Shown here: positions 41,577 through 52,306 of the stretch, piece by piece
Layout: every line of letters starts with the position of its first letter
Numbering within the stretch: position 1 is the stretch's first letter
NCBI GenBank assembly: GCA_036250225.1
Contig: JAPZLL010000020.1
Coordinates: 372,001-436,000 of the forward strand
DNA from: Cercophora sp. LCS_1
Taxonomy: Eukaryota; Ascomycota; Sordariomycetes; Sordariales; Lasiosphaeriaceae
DNA: 64,000 nucleotides
Direction: 5' to 3'
Translations under genes and position numbers: made by a program
The notes under the pieces: model-generated
What the model was told of the DNA's origin: nothing
Database searches by the model: none
Seen by the model: only the letters and a program-made list of their open reading frames with translations

Positions 41577-43943
41577 CGTTTGTTTTCCTCATTGCCCCAC
41601 ACTGATCGTAATGCCGCTTGCAGTCCACCACTCCCCTGTGCCAATCCAGCAAGAAGCGATGGGCGGGCCAGCGTCACAAATTCCCTCACTCCAAATGATT
41701 CTAATTCGCTATCCAATGACACAAAAGTCTTGGTGCTAATACCCAGACCGGTCTTGTGTTGCATACAGCAGCTGACGTCAAGTCTGGGCCGGAACATGTG
41801 GCTTCCTAGGTGTATTAAAATTACCTACACGTAGTTTCACCAGGGTGATAGCGCGCCATGTGCAGAATTTTTCCCCAGGCTCGACTGTGTGGGGATGGCA
41901 CAGGGCAATCAATCCCGGGCCCACGTCAATTTAAATCGCCAACGTCTGCCGCCCCGCGCCACAACAAAGAAAGACTGCCCCAAGCATACTTGATACTACG
42001 GCGGTCCCAGGCTCAGCAGGGAGGAGTGTGTCCGAAATATCGACCAGTCGCATCACCGACAGCACAGGCTTTCCAGATTGCGCTACAAAAGGAGTGCAAG
42101 ACACGAAACTTTGTTCTTCTTCTTCTTCTTTTTCTTCTTCTTCAACCAGACAAAGGTGACAACGGCGAGGTAATGGGTGCTCATTCCAACAATAAAGGAA
42201 ACTATGACAAATTTGACCTGGAAAAAAATAAAATAGAAACGGAATGAGGCGAATGCTCACGACTTGGGTAGGAATACGGACTCGCATACCTGCCAAGCAT
42301 TCGTCACACCGCAGGCACTGGGCGCTGCTTACAACTCACGTCCTCCCAGGGCAGGATGGGGTCAAGCTCGAGCGCCAAGGGACCTCTGCTATTACCTCAT
42401 TCGCTGTCTGTGTTTGTCCTGGGTGGGATGATGTTACTTACTGGCAATAAAACCCCGCCAAAATCGGATAATCTGGTCAGGCACTCGAGTTTCTCAAGTC
42501 GATAGCATGTCCTCCGGAAAGACAAGCGACATCAATAGGCGCAACGACAGTCGTCCCTAGCGTGTAGCGACAGATGACAGGAAGATTGATTCTCAACCGA
42601 GTATCTAGGTGGACGCATGAGGAGATAGATTACCCGCAGCTCATCTGGGCTGTGCCGCCCCGTCTGCATTCCCCAGATTCCTGTCTATCGCGTGGTAAAG
42701 ACACGGCACGATTAATATCGATATCCGCATCCAATTTGGTCGCCAACTACCGCCCACCACCCACTACCCATCCGCGTAGGACAAAAAGAAAGAAGGAAAG
42801 AAAGAAAACCTCGGAATGTTCTACTGCGGAAAAAACGGATCGAAACAGCACCGCAAGGCCAGAAAGTGCCCAAAACCACCAACCTAGGTACCCACCTAGG
42901 CCTCGCCGACGCAACGCTGACAAAGTTTCCAATCCAGCACCGCGGAGGAACCACAAGCGACGGGAAGCCTCGCCGTCAACCACGCCTCACCACGGTGGTA
43001 CGTCCAAGCAGACACAGACACCCGGGCGTAGGTCAGCAAAATCCCACCAAACAACTGCGACAGGAACCTGCGACAAAGCGGAGGGACCATTGCAAAATTG
43101 GAAGGAGGCGGGACCACGGGGCGGGGGGCTGGATGGGCGGAACAAACGGGTTCGCATCCCCGCCAAGTACCGGGCAACGCAACGAGTCACTGCCTGGCAC
43201 GGACGGTCGCCCCAAACTTGCACCTGGATGGGACAACACGGGTTGAGTGGGCTAGGAGGATAGGGACCCGAAGAGAACGAGAAACCCCCCCCGAGCGAGG
43301 GAACAAAAACCGGGAAATGGGGCAAAATGATGCGGGCACGCGAAACCTGACCGTAGGTGGGTGGGGGCATTGAACAGCGAACAGCGCCAGGCGCACGTGC
43401 GGGGATGCCGGTGGACGCGAGATTGCCCTGGGCCCAGAGGCTTGGCTCGCCCGCAACCCGCAAAACGGCGGGGTTATCGGTAAGGCTGCCGACCCGCAAG
43501 CACTATAAATGCCGGACGATGAGGTTCCGGCCGACCACCGAGCGGCCACCGCGGCTGGCCCGATCCGGTTGCTGTGTAAGGGTATGGGGGTTGCGTTGCT
43601 GCCGAGACGTTACACCGCGATCGCAAAAAAACCTGCCCCCACTGCCACCTGGGGGTGCGTGTGACCGTTTCATTGTGTGTGTGTGTGTGTTTTTTTTGGT
43701 GACATTCCATGGATTGAGATCGAGAAGAGGGGAAGGGAAAAAAAAAAGACAAGGACCAAGAAGATACGAAATGAAAGGAACATGGAATGGAGAATGGAGG
43801 AGAGATAAATACTTCCCACTTCCCACCTATCGAATTTCCCTGCCGCACCATCACCATCACCGCCGCCGACAAGCCAAGTGCGCCCAACCTTCCTTTTCTT
43901 CTTTCCTCAGTTTAAAGGGATTTCCGAAAAAAGAAAAGCAAAG
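41577..43943. other. 2.4-kb upstream region of the AA9 gene, no supported gene
   Basis: Long frames exist near 42574-43263 but are basic, Pro/Arg/Thr-rich on one strand and open in several frames at once, so they look compositional. The region contains a TTC-rich run (about 42115-42143) and short A runs. It presumably includes regulatory sequence of the downstream cellulose-oxidising enzyme. Confidence 0.4.
43801..43812 (+). promoter_or_regulatory. possible TATA-like element and pyrimidine tract of the AA9 gene
   Basis: AGAGATAAATAC lies about 135 bp upstream of the start codon and is followed by a C/T-rich stretch, an arrangement common in strongly expressed fungal secretome genes. Assignment is by position only. 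Confidence 0.3.
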
Positions 43944-44723
43944 ATGAAGTTCCTCGCCCCCCTGGCCCTCGCCACGGCCGCCAGCGCCCACACCATCTTC
44001 TCCTCCCTCGAGGTCAACGGCGTCAACCACGGCGTAGGCGGCGGCGTCCGCGTGCCGCAGTACAACGGCCCGATCGAGAACGTCGACTCGGCCTCGGTGG
44101 CCTGCAACGGCTCGCCCAACCCGACCACGCCCACGTCCAAGGTCATCACGGTGCAGGCGGGCCAAAACGTCACGGCCATCTGGCGCTACATGCTGTCGAC
44201 CACCGGCTCGGCGCCCAACGACGTCATGGACAGTTCCCACAAGGGCCCCACGATCGCGTACCTGAAAAAGGTCAGCGATGCCACCACCGACTCGGGCGTG
44301 GGTGGTGGTTGGTTCAAGATCCAGGAGGACGGGTTGAGCAACGGTGTGTGGGGCACCGAGAAGGTCATCAATGGCAAGGGACGCCATGATATCCGCATCC
44401 CGGCGTGTATTGCGCCCGGCCAGTACCTACTCCGCGCTGAGATGATCGCGTTGCATGGGGCGGGCAATTATCCGGGCGCCCAGTTTTACATGGAGTGCGC
44501 GCAGATTAACGTTGTTGGTGGGACTGGGGCCAAGACGCCGTCGACCGTTGCTTTCCCCGGTGCTTACTCGGTATGTTTATCCTGTTTCTGTCCTTGTCGA
44601 GTGGACGGTTTTGCTGACGGGTTTATCTGTAAACAGGGCTCCCACCCCGGTGTCAAGATCAACATTTACTGGCCTCCTGTCACCAGCTACTCGGTTCCCG
44701 GCCCTGCTGTCTTCACCTGCTAG
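43944..44723 (+). CDS. AA9 (GH61) lytic polysaccharide monooxygenase
   Basis: Exons 43944-44570 and 44637-44723 join in phase over a 66-nt intron (GTATGT donor, CTGAC branch, AACAG), giving 237 residues. The signal peptide MKFLAPLALATAASA ends exactly before His16, which becomes the N-terminal copper ligand (HTIFSSLEVNG). The other histidine-brace residues are visible: His99 in DSSHKGPTIAYLKK, and Tyr182 in GAQFYMECAQINV as axial residue, with His171 and Gln180 in the second sphere. Other family blocks are YNGPIENVDS, VACNG, DIRIPACIAPGQYLLRAEMI and ALHGAGNYPGAQFY. There is no cellulose-binding module or linker; the protein ends shortly after VFTC. It is secreted and oxidatively cleaves cellulose or related glucans with electrons from a partner such as cellobiose dehydrogenase. 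It indicates a plant-biomass-degrading lifestyle. Confidence 0.97.
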   Translation: MKFLAPLALATAASAHTIFSSLEVNGVNHGVGGGVRVPQYNGPIENVDSASVACNGSPNPTTPTSKVITVQAGQNVTAIWRYMLSTTGSAPNDVMDSSHKGPTIAYLKKVSDATTDSGVGGGWFKIQEDGLSNGVWGTEKVINGKGRHDIRIPACIAPGQYLLRAEMIALHGAGNYPGAQFYMECAQINVVGGTGAKTPSTVAFPGAYSVCLSCFCPCRVDGFADGFICKQGSHPGVKINIYWPPVTSYSVPGPAVFTC

Positions 44724-46110
44724 TTGAGTGGTTGAGGATGAGGGTCTGTCGGTCATGATGCGTGTTGGGTGTGGCCATCAGAGTCTCAGTTGGTTTGATG
44801 GAGGGGCCGCGCGCCGCCTTGTGGTCTGTTCCTGTACATAGTTGACGTCTTCACACGGGTCTTTGGACTTGTCGTGAAATTTACATATATCTTGACTCAA
44901 GAGGAAGAGTATGCTGAGTTTGTTGCTTTTGAACAGGGTTGCCTGTCTGATGAGGTGGAGTAGAAAAGGCACTCAATGGACAGGTAGGAAACTGGATTGA
45001 GTACCATGTTGAGAGTTAGGTATCAGTCCAGGTTCAGTCCGGAGGATATATATGTGACTGCCGTTTCATGCTTCCCAATAAGTTGAAGAATAATGGGTCT
45101 TCCGTCTTATGATTGCGGCTCTGTTTCGGGCGAGGTAATTAATTCTCGGGGTTCACTTTCGCCCAAGTTTTCAATGTACTAGGTGTTAACTTGCCTCTCC
45201 CATCAAGGTAAAAAAAAAAAAAAAAAAACACTGTCAAGACCTCCAAGCCACAGCGGGTCGGGCTGAGAGTCCGCTCGGGACCCCTGCACCGTGCATGTGG
45301 GGTGCAGCGGAGAGGCCCGGTCCTGCCCGCCCACGTGGTAGAATGAAAGACTTTGTGCCTCCACTAACAAAATTTCGCAGTTCTACTAACAGAGACAAGG
45401 GGGCGACTCCCCTGCTTCGCATGATCTCTGATCGGCGGCATGTTAGTGCGCTCTTTAACGGCTATTAGCGGGAACCACGAGCCTTTCCTTCCAGCACGTG
45501 CCGCCCTGTTTCACCCCTCGCCCGAGATCGGATGACGACATCCGTGCCAAGCCCTTGCACACAACGAAACAGCCAGGTCCCTGACACCCACAAAGCTTCT
45601 TCGTCGGCAGACAAGCACAATCCACCGGGCTGAATGACTCTTGCTGACCCAAATACCCGGGCCCTTGAGTCATTGGGCTGGATGGAAAACTCGATGAACA
45701 CGGCAACCCCTGATAAATCTCTGTTTTTTGGAGCGGCCCCCTCTGCTGTTTGTTGCAGGGTTAGGGTTGCACTGTGTCTATCTGCGTGGGTGTCGCAAGG
45801 GATGCCGGATTTGGCAACCCGAGACGGCAGACATGACATGATGGATCATGACCATGCCTCGAGAGCCGACTCACCCAGCTCGATGACTCGCTCGCGAAAG
45901 AAAAAAGAAAATCAATAGATGCACTCGCGCGGGGACGTGGGCAAATCAAAATGCGCTCATTCTGAATTTGCATGATGTCGCCGTCTCTCGTCAAATCGGA
46001 AATAATGCTGAAAAAACGCTCATCGCCAGATGGTCTGATGGTGGTCCAACTGCTACCCAAAGTGATAATATGCTCCAATCCCCGCTCGCAAGTGGTATCT
46101 CTTTGCAACT
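44724..46110. other. intergenic with poly-A tract
   Basis: About 1.4 kb between convergent genes. A run of 19 A lies at 45210-45228. Frames at 45465-45918 overlap on both strands and have no recognisable content. Confidence 0.35.
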
Positions 46111-46943
46111 CTAATCATCGCCCGTCACGCCAAACTCCCCCTCCTCATACACCTTTCCCACCGGAACGCCCCGATTCTCGGCTACGAGACCAATCAGCTG
46201 CTGCCCGACGTCCTTGACGTCATTGTATCTTTTCAAAAGCCTAATGCGACTCTGGACTATTGCCTCGGGTGGCTGGCTGGCAGATTCTTGGTCAGCACTG
46301 GAGACAGCAACATCGGGCCGCCCATGTGGAAGTTTACCTGAGCTCGAGCTTCTCTTGCTCGATTCTTGCCTGTGTCTGGAGCAGTCGGAGCAGGAGCTCC
46401 TCCATGTTGAAAAAGTCTTGGCACTGCCGGCGTGTTAGTTAGAGGCGGGATGCTGCAGAGGTGAGGCACAGTACCTGGGTGGACATATAGCCGAGAAACT
46501 CGTCCTACAGTAGAGAGCGTCAGCGGTTGAACGCTTTTGTGTCAATGTAGACATACGCCCAAAATCCATGCAGCCTCCTCCTCGTCATCGGCGTGGATCT
46601 CGACCGTTGCGCCGGGTGCCGGCCCCTTGACCACAACGGTACGCGGACCCTTGAGATGAGCCTCAACGGCCCACGACCCAACGGCGTGGTGACTTGCTAC
46701 CTCATAGCTGCACGTTTTGATGGAAAGGATCCACGCCTCAAAGTCGGCAAGCCGCTGCTTCACTCTCGACACGATCCCTCCCAGATCTCGGTCGGCTGCA
46801 ATCGTCTCGTCAAGCCACTCGCTGAACGGTCGCACTAGTTCCAGGTGGGCCTCCACGATTTCGGCTGTCTGCGCCGTTGAGTCCGAGTCTGCGGTTGTCT
46901 GGTCGTTGTGTCCGTTTGGCGCACGATGCGCACTTGTCTCCAT
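46111..46943 (-). CDS. Swi5-like recombination accessory protein with N-terminal extension
   Basis: Exons 46943-46557, 46504-46475, 46423-46338 and 46276-46111 (387 + 30 + 86 + 166 nt) give 222 residues; the introns are 51-61 nt with normal borders. The start is the ATG at 46943. The C-terminal ~75 residues match the Swi5/Sae3 family: a coiled segment (MEELLLRLLQTQARIEQEK), then SRIRLLKRYNDVKDVGQQLI, GLVAENRGVPVGKVYEE and a final FGVTGDD. Swi5 works with Sfr1/Mei5 to load Rad51/Dmc1 during recombination repair. The first ~130 residues (SEWLDETIAADRDLGGIVS, VVVKGPAPGATVEIHADD) are not part of the core family and are unassigned; they could be a lineage-specific extension or a second function. 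Because the key exons are short, the domain is invisible without splicing. Confidence 0.78.
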
Positions 46944-47495
46944 CGGGTCGGTCGCTGAAAACAAACCAAAACAGAAAAAAGGTTGAGGGTTGCGGCAAGC
47001 TAGCAAACGAGCAAGCAGAGGGAAAGGAAAGTAGTGGTTTGACGTCGGATGGAAGGGTGGATAGATGGTTAGAATGGGTGCCCAAAATGTCCGTGAGCTG
47101 TTTGGTCGTGATTGAGGCCGAACACAGTAGTGCATGACTCGCACCCGCACGGTGCTACGTTGCATTGGCTCGGCTTCTCGTCTGGGCCTGTCCAAGCCCG
47201 CCCGACAAGCCGTCATCGCACAGCGCCGCCTGCCGCTGGAGCCTGTCACGAATGCTCAAAACACTCAAAGTATGGGGCTTATCTATTTCCAGGCACTCGC
47301 TGTGGATCATGAAAGTTCCTCAACGCCCAAACCCGAGCGCCGCGACACCGAACCCAAAAGACAAAGACATTTGCCCGGCCATTGTGTAATCTCACGTGTC
47401 CTGTCCCACTGTCACTGCATCCTGGGGTATCCGTGTCTCCCAATGCCTGTCACGCCCAAACACCACCGCGCCATTGCCAATCGACCCCGGACCGG
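46944..47495. other. intergenic, nothing supported
   Basis: About 550 bp between the Swi5-like and Dcp1-like genes, both on the minus strand; contains the Swi5-like promoter and possible 3' region of Dcp1. Confidence 0.35.
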
Positions 47496-48272
47496 CTATC
47501 CTGCCCCATTTCGCTGACCAAACAGCTCCGAAATGCTTATCCGTCGCCCGACGGCCGCACCGCTCGGCTCCGGCACTTGGGGCTGCGAGTCCGCTCTCGC
47601 ACCTCCCCCGTCGTCGACGTCTGTCTGATCGCCAGCAAGGTCCATGTCTGCTGCCTCGGCTGCTTCCCGCAGCGTGTTGAGCGCCAGCTGCGCTTGCTGC
47701 CACGCGCCACGGATAATCGTTGTGTTTGCGTCGCGCGTGTCGTCCTCGTCGGCGTGGATCCAGATTCCAATCACTTCCTGCGCGGTGGCAGCGGCGCCGA
47801 TCTGGGCGGCATCCTCTTCCCGCCTAAAGATGATGAGCTCGTCCGCCATCTCGCAATCGCTGACCTTCCACAGGTCCATGGTCAGGTTGTCCATCCCTCG
47901 TCGGTTGAGTACAAACACCGACACACGTGGCAGGGCCTGACCTGTCGTCGTGATGATGGGATCCTGCTCGCAAACAAACATGGTCCCCTCGACCCCGTGC
48001 TTTTCCCAGCCCTGCGATGCTTCGACAAACGTGTAGACCACTGCGTTGGCGGCAATCGAGAGGATGGACTGGATCCCCGGCAGGTAGCGCCGTATGACAC
48101 TGAGGTTGAGATCTGTGTTGGTGCGCGTCGGCAAGTGCGCCAGGTGCGGCACCGTGTCGCGGGACTCCATGTAGTGTGCCGCGTCGGATTCGTAGTCGGA
48201 GGCTGGTATCTGTCGCGGGCCGCTGGTGCTGGCGTGGTTGCGGTGTCGTTTGCGGGGCGTGGATTTGCTCAT
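47496..48272 (-). CDS. dcp1: mRNA-decapping enzyme subunit Dcp1
   Basis: A single exon of 258 residues starting at ATG 48272. It has the Dcp1 EVH1-like fold: LNLSVIRRYLPGIQSILSIA (the first helix region), ANAVVYTFVEASQGWEKHGV, EGTMFVCEQD, VFVLNRRGMDNLTMDL, EMADELIIFR and IGIWIHADEDD. The N-terminal basic extension and C-terminal acidic/Ser-rich tail match filamentous-fungal Dcp1. Dcp1 activates the Dcp2 decapping enzyme in cytoplasmic mRNA decay. It is divergently transcribed from the inositol 5-phosphatase, 649 bp between start codons. The conserved blocks make the assignment secure; the exact C-terminus could be altered by a small intron. Confidence 0.9.
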   Translation of the reverse strand: MSKSTPRKRHRNHASTSGPRQIPASDYESDAAHYMESRDTVPHLAHLPTRTNTDLNLSVIRRYLPGIQSILSIAANAVVYTFVEASQGWEKHGVEGTMFVCEQDPIITTTGQALPRVSVFVLNRRGMDNLTMDLWKVSDCEMADELIIFRREEDAAQIGAAATAQEVIGIWIHADEDDTRDANTTIIRGAWQQAQLALNTLREAAEAADMDLAGDQTDVDDGGGARADSQPQVPEPSGAAVGRRISISELFGQRNGAG

Positions 48273-48921
48273 TTTGACAAATGCCGCACGGGCGGGCGGG
48301 CGGTCGCGACAGGTGGATGGGAGCGGTCGTTGTTGCCGGAGCTTGGGTCGCGATGCTTGGGCTTTCTTGCTGTGCCCGCGATCTCAAGGTTTGCGGGCAC
48401 GCCTCGCCAGCGCGTTTCTGGTGGGGTTGTGGGCGGGAAGCCGTGACCAACCGCTGTCACGCGCTCGATAACGAAGCCACTGCGATAAGATATCCCTGGT
48501 GTCCATGCGCTTGGCGGGCTGGCACAGCGTCATCACTTGGCCTCTTCTCATTTGCAAACTACCTCATGATTCGAACCTAGATCGCCATCCTCTGTCCGAT
48601 TCCCGCGCGACTGTTTTCGCCACGTAGTATGACGCTGATTTGACGCATTTCTTTTCCTTTTTTTTTTCTGCACTGCTACGCTGCATTTCTTGCCCTGCAT
48701 ATCCCAACGAACCTTGCTTCCGCGATCCGACCCCTCCGACCTGCGTCTGCCTGCATTCCGCATCGCACCCTCTTTGACTCTCGTTCCTTGCATAACGATG
48801 CTTGATGGGTCGCAACGCGCCGAGACCCCTTGACGCGGGATAATCACGCCTTTCGTTGGAATATCTTCTGCTACGCTCTTTGCTCGACCGAGACTGGCAA
48901 CTGTGCCTCACACGACCCAAA
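48273..48921. promoter_or_regulatory. divergent promoter region, Dcp1 / inositol 5-phosphatase
   Basis: About 650 bp between two conserved divergent genes. It contains a T run near 48658-48668; no further motif was assigned. Confidence 0.4.
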
Positions 48922-51900
48922 ATGACGCCCTCGGAACCCCCGCCGGACTCGACCACGTCCGAGCCTGTCGACTTGACCTCGACAAACCCACACTCCCTTC
49001 ACCAGGCCGTCCACGCCCGTCGCGCCGAGTATGTCCGCCCCCACCGCATCCGGGTCAAGATTGGAACATGGAACGTCGCTGCGTGCCCCGGCACAGACAA
49101 AGATTTGGCGAGCTGGTTCGTCGACGGCAAGGGCCTGGATGCGACTCTTGGGTCCCTTGATCTATCCCATAATCCTGCCGTGGAAACGGATGACACCGGG
49201 GACGGACAAGAGGCGACCGAAGACCGCGTCCACCTAGTTGGTGGCGACAAGATCGGGCTCTACGTCTTGGGCTTGCAAGAGGTTGTCGATCTCAACACGG
49301 CCACTCGGTACGTGGCCCAGGTATACGCTGCCGACAGTGGGCCGATGGAGAAGTGGAAACTCGCGCTGGAGTCGGCGTTGCCGGAAGGATACCAGCTTAT
49401 CACCCGTGAGCAGCTGACGGGGATCCTGCTCCTGGTGTATGCTTCTCCAGAAGTCGCGGCGACAATATCCAATGTCAGCACCGTCAGCGTGGGCACGGGA
49501 CTGCTTGGGTATCTTGGGAATAAGGGCGCTGTGTCGACGCGCATCATGCTCGGCGAGACAACCCGGATGGTATTCATCAACTCGCATCTGGCTAGCGGCA
49601 TCGAGGCATCCTATGTGGACCGTCGCATTTGGGACGTTGGGCAGATTCTCAGCCGGACTCAATTCCAGCCAGCCACCCTGGCCGGCGTGTCCGAGGACGA
49701 GGGAGAGAAGATTGGCGACGAAGACTTTTGCTTCTGGTTTGGAGATCTTAATTTTCGCTTGGATGGACTGCCAGGGGATGATATTCGACGGCTATTGATG
49801 CTACACACTCGGGGAGAGTATGACTTGTCAAAAAAGGGGCTGCCTCGGGAGGACTCGCTGGAAGGAGAGGGTGTTGTTGTCGGGGCCTCTTCTGACAGTG
49901 GCGACGAGGCTACCGAGGAAAGCTCCAATCGCACCCGTTCGACCAGTGACGGTGCCGATGACGACTCGGTCTCTCTACCTGACCCTGACGACTTCCTGCC
50001 GGACCCCCATGATGACCCGGCTTCCCTACAAGCAACCCTCGATTCCCTCATTCCACACGACCAACTTAGGCGCGTGGTCAAGGACCGCAAAGTGTTTCAT
50101 GACGGGTGGCGAGAAGGACCGATTACCTTTCTGCCGTCTTATAAGTACGATATTGGGACAGTCGGCCTTTTCGACTCGAGCGAGAAACGCCGGGCACCCA
50201 GTTGGTGCGATCGGATCCTCTACCGAACGCGACGCGACAAGGAAGCATATGAGAACAAGATCAAGGAGGAGGAGGAAGCGCGCAAGCGGGACGAGGAGAT
50301 GAAGGCGCAGGGGATGGAGCATGCCGGCGACGACGACGAGGTCTTGTTCTCGTACGATCCCGATAACGACGGCGACGAGCAGCCGCCCTCAGCTGGCCTG
50401 GAGTACGATGAGTATGACGAAGGGGACGATGGTGGTGAAGAGGTTGTGACGAAAGACGGATTTGTCGATCGCATTCATCTCGATATTTACACCTCACACC
50501 AACGGGTGACATCATCTGACCATAAGCCCATCATTTCAATATTTACGTTAGACTACGATGCTGTGGTACCCGAGCTCAAGGCTAAGGTACACGCAGAGGT
50601 AGCCAGAGAGCTGGACCGTGCTGAAAACGAGGGACGACCGGTTGTCACCATTGTGGTGGACACCAATGACGCCACACCGCCGAGTGGCCAACGGGAGTCC
50701 TCTGAGCACCTGGTGGATCTCGGAGACATACGTTTCATGGAGAAGGAATCTTCCATGCTGACGCTGGCCAACACAGGTCGGGTCTCGGCGACGTTCTCGT
50801 TTGTGGAGAAGCCTACAACGGAGGAGGCTGAAGGTCCAGAGGCGCCGCCATGGCTGACCACGACGTTTGTGCGGCCCGATGGGCCTGACGATGAGGAGGC
50901 CTCCGTTTTACTCGGCAAAGAGGTCACCTTGGAGCCGGGTGAAACAGTCAATGCACTGCTGGAGGCCTTTGTCGGTGACATCCCACAGGCACGGATGCTC
51001 AACGACGGGCAGATGAGCCTCGAGGAGGTGCTTGTGCTACGCGTGACTGACGGACGCGACCATTTTATCCCGGTTCGAGGGACGTGGTCTCCGACGTGCA
51101 TTGGCCGGTCCATCGACGAGCTCATCCGAGTCCCAGAGGGAGGGATCAGGCGGTTTTCTCAGTCTCTCTCGGCCAAGAAGGGTCGGGTTGGCTCAATATC
51201 CTACGAACTGGATGTGCACAGCGCTGCCCCGCGGGAACTGTTCAAACTCACCGAGGCCATCGAGACACTGACCGAGCGAGCCCAGGCTGACGAGCAGATG
51301 TTGGAGGAGTGCGCCATCCCAAAAGATCCGGGGTGGCCATTTGGGGACAGCACGTGGAGATACACAGACCGCTCGGTCCGCGATGCCTACATGGCGAACG
51401 TGGTCGATGCGCTCGACCAGGGCACTCCGATCCAGGATGCGTTCACTGCCGAGGTATCTTCCCTTGAACGTCTTGAGGTGGTCAGCGAGGCCCTGTTGCT
51501 CTTCTTGGGCGGCCTCACCGACGGAGTCATCACGACGCCGCTGTGGAACCGCATCGAGCAGGCGTCGCTCGCCTCGATTGGTTCCAGTACCACGGCACCG
51601 AAACCGCTGTCGGACGATGCGGCCGAGGATGACAAGACAGCCATCCTAGACATCCTCGCGACGGCGCCGAACCACAATATTGCATTTGTGTTCCTCACGG
51701 CGATGCTGTCCAAGATGGTGCTCGAGCTGTCGCCGCTGAGCAAAGCCGAGCTGGAGCTTCTCAAGTCTGGCGACGCGGCACGTGGGGTTGGCGCCTTGGC
51801 GAGGCGATCGCTGAGTTTCAGACGCGGTGGCGCAACACAAGCGTCTGAGGCGGTGGCTGCACTAGAGAAGCGGCGAACGAGAGAGAAAAAGTACGCCGAC

Positions 51901-52020
51901 GTGTTTGGCAAGGTGGTGTGTCGGGCGCCAGTGCCGGAGAAGGACAAGGATAAGCGGGCCCTGGAGGACAGACAAAGGGCGGTGATGGAGTTATTTCTGA
52001 GAAGAAGGGGCGATGGATAG
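48922..52020 (+). CDS. OCRL/INPP5B-like inositol polyphosphate 5-phosphatase
   Basis: A single exon; the first ATG is at 48922, giving 1032 residues. The catalytic domain begins at KIGTWNVAACPGTDKDLASW (about 48-67), passes GLQEVVDL, GYLGNKGAVSTRI and FINSHLASG, and carries both signature motifs FWFGDLNFRLD (about 271-281) and APSWCDRILYRTR (about 425-437). SSDHKPIISIF ends the domain. A long acidic insertion follows the second motif (DDDEVLFSYDPDNDGDEQPP). Downstream is an ASH-like beta domain (VDLGDIRFMEKESSMLTL, FSFVEKP, VLLGKEVTLEPGETV) and then a helical RhoGAP-like region (DGVITTPLWNRIEQA, LDILATAPNHNIAFVFLTAM). This order matches type II 5-phosphatases, which dephosphorylate PI(4,5)P2 and PI(3,4,5)P3 on endosomal and Golgi membranes. 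The GAP-like region lacks an obvious arginine finger. Confidence 0.93.
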   Translation: MTPSEPPPDSTTSEPVDLTSTNPHSLHQAVHARRAEYVRPHRIRVKIGTWNVAACPGTDKDLASWFVDGKGLDATLGSLDLSHNPAVETDDTGDGQEATEDRVHLVGGDKIGLYVLGLQEVVDLNTATRYVAQVYAADSGPMEKWKLALESALPEGYQLITREQLTGILLLVYASPEVAATISNVSTVSVGTGLLGYLGNKGAVSTRIMLGETTRMVFINSHLASGIEASYVDRRIWDVGQILSRTQFQPATLAGVSEDEGEKIGDEDFCFWFGDLNFRLDGLPGDDIRRLLMLHTRGEYDLSKKGLPREDSLEGEGVVVGASSDSGDEATEESSNRTRSTSDGADDDSVSLPDPDDFLPDPHDDPASLQATLDSLIPHDQLRRVVKDRKVFHDGWREGPITFLPSYKYDIGTVGLFDSSEKRRAPSWCDRILYRTRRDKEAYENKIKEEEEARKRDEEMKAQGMEHAGDDDEVLFSYDPDNDGDEQPPSAGLEYDEYDEGDDGGEEVVTKDGFVDRIHLDIYTSHQRVTSSDHKPIISIFTLDYDAVVPELKAKVHAEVARELDRAENEGRPVVTIVVDTNDATPPSGQRESSEHLVDLGDIRFMEKESSMLTLANTGRVSATFSFVEKPTTEEAEGPEAPPWLTTTFVRPDGPDDEEASVLLGKEVTLEPGETVNALLEAFVGDIPQARMLNDGQMSLEEVLVLRVTDGRDHFIPVRGTWSPTCIGRSIDELIRVPEGGIRRFSQSLSAKKGRVGSISYELDVHSAAPRELFKLTEAIETLTERAQADEQMLEECAIPKDPGWPFGDSTWRYTDRSVRDAYMANVVDALDQGTPIQDAFTAEVSSLERLEVVSEALLLFLGGLTDGVITTPLWNRIEQASLASIGSSTTAPKPLSDDAAEDDKTAILDILATAPNHNIAFVFLTAMLSKMVLELSPLSKAELELLKSGDAARGVGALARRSLSFRRGGATQASEAVAALEKRRTREKKYADVFGKVVCRAPVPEKDKDKRALEDRQRAVMELFLRRRGDG

Positions 52021-52306
52021 GATACGTAGATAAGCAGGATTTGTGGGAAACAGGGAGTTGAATTTTGAATTGCCAGGGGTGTCCAGGGGTGTCCAGCTTC
52101 ATGCTTGTGGCTCCAATCCATGTGCACCACCAGCCTGAGACGTTTTGACCAGGGACCATTTTCGCCCTTCCCGGGCCGCGCGCGCTAATCTACCTGAGGC
52201 AAACCTTAATTCCACGACAAAACACCCACTCGCATGCCAACGCCGAGACACCAACCAAGCCATTGAAACATTACCTGTCATTACCCAGGACCACTCCAAC
52301 CATTTA

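Noticed and set aside
42574..43263. 229-codon forward frame upstream of the AA9 gene
   Set aside because: Several overlapping frames are open on both strands and the product is compositional (Arg/Pro/Thr), with no conserved block.
48560..48640. tRNA-like B box (GGTTCGAATC) on the minus strand
   Set aside because: Flanking sequence does not form the T stem or acceptor stem and no proper A box is found at the right distance.
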